42,284 nt of DNA, from assembly GCA_022843405.1 (NCBI GenBank), contig JALHNQ010000029.1, forward strand, positions 1 to 42,284, given 5' to 3'. How positions within the stretch are numbered: position 1 is the first letter of the stretch; each line of letters opens with the position of its first letter. This stretch comes from Methylocystis sp. (GTDB lineage: Bacteria; Pseudomonadota; Alphaproteobacteria; Rhizobiales; Beijerinckiaceae). The notes beneath the pieces are model-generated. The model was not told the origin of the DNA. It searched no databases and saw only the letters and a program-made list of their open reading frames with translations. The translations under genes and the position numbers were made by a program. Of this stretch, positions 41,525 to 42,284 are shown one piece after another.

Positions 41525-42284
41525 ATGCGTGTCGGCGCGCCGAAAGAAACCAAAGACAACGAATATCGCGTGGGTCTGACGCCCTCTTCCGTCGCCGAAC
41601 TCGTCCATGCGGGACATGACGTCTTCATCGAAGGCGGCGCCGGCGAAGGCGCGGGACTGTCTGACTTAGATTACGCCGCCGCGGGCGCGAAGCTCGTCGA
41701 CGGTCCGGAAGCGCTGTTCGCCGCGGCGCAATTGATCGTGAAGGTGAAGGAGCCGCAGCGGCGCGAAATCGCCTATCTGCGTCCCGACCATGCGGTCTTC
41801 GCCTATTTTCATCTTGCCGCGGACGCCGAACTCACGCGCGAATTGATGGCGAGCGGCGCGCATTGCATCGCCTATGAGACGGTCACTGCGCCGGGCGGCG
41901 GGCTGCCGCTGCTGGCGCCGATGTCGGAAATCGCGGGGCGTCTCGCGACGCAAGTCGGCGCGCATTTTCTCGAAAAGCAGGCCGGCGGCCGCGGCGTGCT
42001 GCTCGCCGGCGCGCCGGGCGCGCCGCCTGCCGACGTTCTGGTGCTTGGCGCTGGCAGCGTCGGCGTGCAGGCGACGGCGATCGCGCTCGGCATGGGCGCG
42101 AGCGTGCTGGTCGCCGACCGCAACCCCGACGCGCTTCGCCGGCTTGAAACGCGATTCGGTTTCACGGCCCGCACCATCTATTCGACTCGCGCGGCGATCG
42201 CTGAATCGGTTAAGCGCGCCGATCTCGTCATCTGCGCCGCGCTCGCGCCGGGCGCCAAGGCGCCGATCCTGATCACGCGGGACA
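41525..42284 (+). CDS. ald: Alanine dehydrogenase (partial, runs off right edge)
   Basis: An NAD-dependent enzyme that interconverts alanine with pyruvate and ammonia. In methanotrophs it can assimilate ammonium. The first 253 residues are visible. They include the start MRVGAPKETKDNEYRVGLTP with substrate-binding Arg15, Lys75 in KVKEPQ and His96 in AYFHLAAD, the positions known for alanine dehydrogenases, and the nucleotide-binding glycines of VLGAGSVG near 173-180. GGAG lies upstream of the ATG. The 3' end is outside the window. NAD(P) transhydrogenase alpha is related but fits less well. Confidence 0.93.
   Translation, partial: MRVGAPKETKDNEYRVGLTPSSVAELVHAGHDVFIEGGAGEGAGLSDLDYAAAGAKLVDGPEALFAAAQLIVKVKEPQRREIAYLRPDHAVFAYFHLAADAELTRELMASGAHCIAYETVTAPGGGLPLLAPMSEIAGRLATQVGAHFLEKQAGGRGVLLAGAPGAPPADVLVLGAGSVGVQATAIALGMGASVLVADRNPDALRRLETRFGFTARTIYSTRAAIAESVKRADLVICAALAPGAKAPILITRD

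Noticed and set aside
1-42284. CRISPR array, rRNA genes, insertion sequences with transposase, prophage genes
   Set aside because: None was seen: no regularly spaced repeats with unique spacers, no rRNA sequence, no transposase or phage structural protein. xerD looks chromosomal.

Overview
The window looks like chromosome of a GC-rich (about 62% by eye) alphaproteobacterium, most likely Hyphomicrobiales and plausibly a Methylocystis/Methylosinus-type methanotroph. This rests on gene content and style: ftsY-yciB-xerD-bactofilin housekeeping genes, Omp25-like barrels, rhizobial-type palindromic intergenic repeats and frequent GTG/TTG starts. No 16S gene or methane oxidation gene is present, so the genus is inference.

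Layout. 1-2.5 kb: an edge region with RNA-like hairpins, two AT-richer unknown genes, three small unknown genes on the minus strand and two dispersed palindromic repeats. 2.6-4.9 kb: a ferritin-like protein, a fusion of a Shethna/FeSII-type [2Fe-2S] domain to a second ferritin-like domain (behind a 16-bp palindrome), and a small unknown gene. 5.0-6.7 kb: two overlapping secreted genes sharing a repeated beta domain, one ending in an OmpA peptidoglycan-binding domain. 6.8-8.5 kb: two VOC/PhnB proteins and a MarR regulator with its own candidate operator. 8.6-12.5 kb: ftsY, yciB, a 47-residue membrane protein, xerD, a bactofilin and tRNA-Glu(CTC). 12.8-14.8 kb: three small secreted proteins, one of the GlcG/HbpS haem-binding family.

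14.9-32.3 kb is a complete type II secretion locus in five transcription blocks: gspG-gspK (+), gspD (-), a prepilin peptidase (+), gspE-F-H-I-J (-) and gspL-M-C (+). The secretin carries its own lipobox, as in the Hxc-type liposecretin HxcQ. Within the locus lie a DUF1190-like protein, a 791-residue exported protein with 14 cysteines and a tandem-duplicated outer-membrane barrel. Just downstream come a 14-cysteine exported protein, a proline-rich exported peptide, a small post-PEP-CTERM-like protein and a secreted HExxH metalloprotease with six VCBS/FG-GAP-like repeats. The simplest reading is a secretion machine beside some of its cargo.

36.7-42.3 kb: a DUF2780-like protein, a 53-residue glycine-zipper peptide, a LysE exporter, a DUF2252 protein, the remnant of an amino-acid permease, a histidine-rich SmbP-like metal-binding protein with a clear terminator, a DUF3775 protein and the 5' part of an alanine dehydrogenase gene that runs off the right edge.

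The most noteworthy items are the FeSII-ferritin fusion beside its ferritin-like paralogue, and the liposecretin type II locus with embedded cysteine-rich exported proteins.
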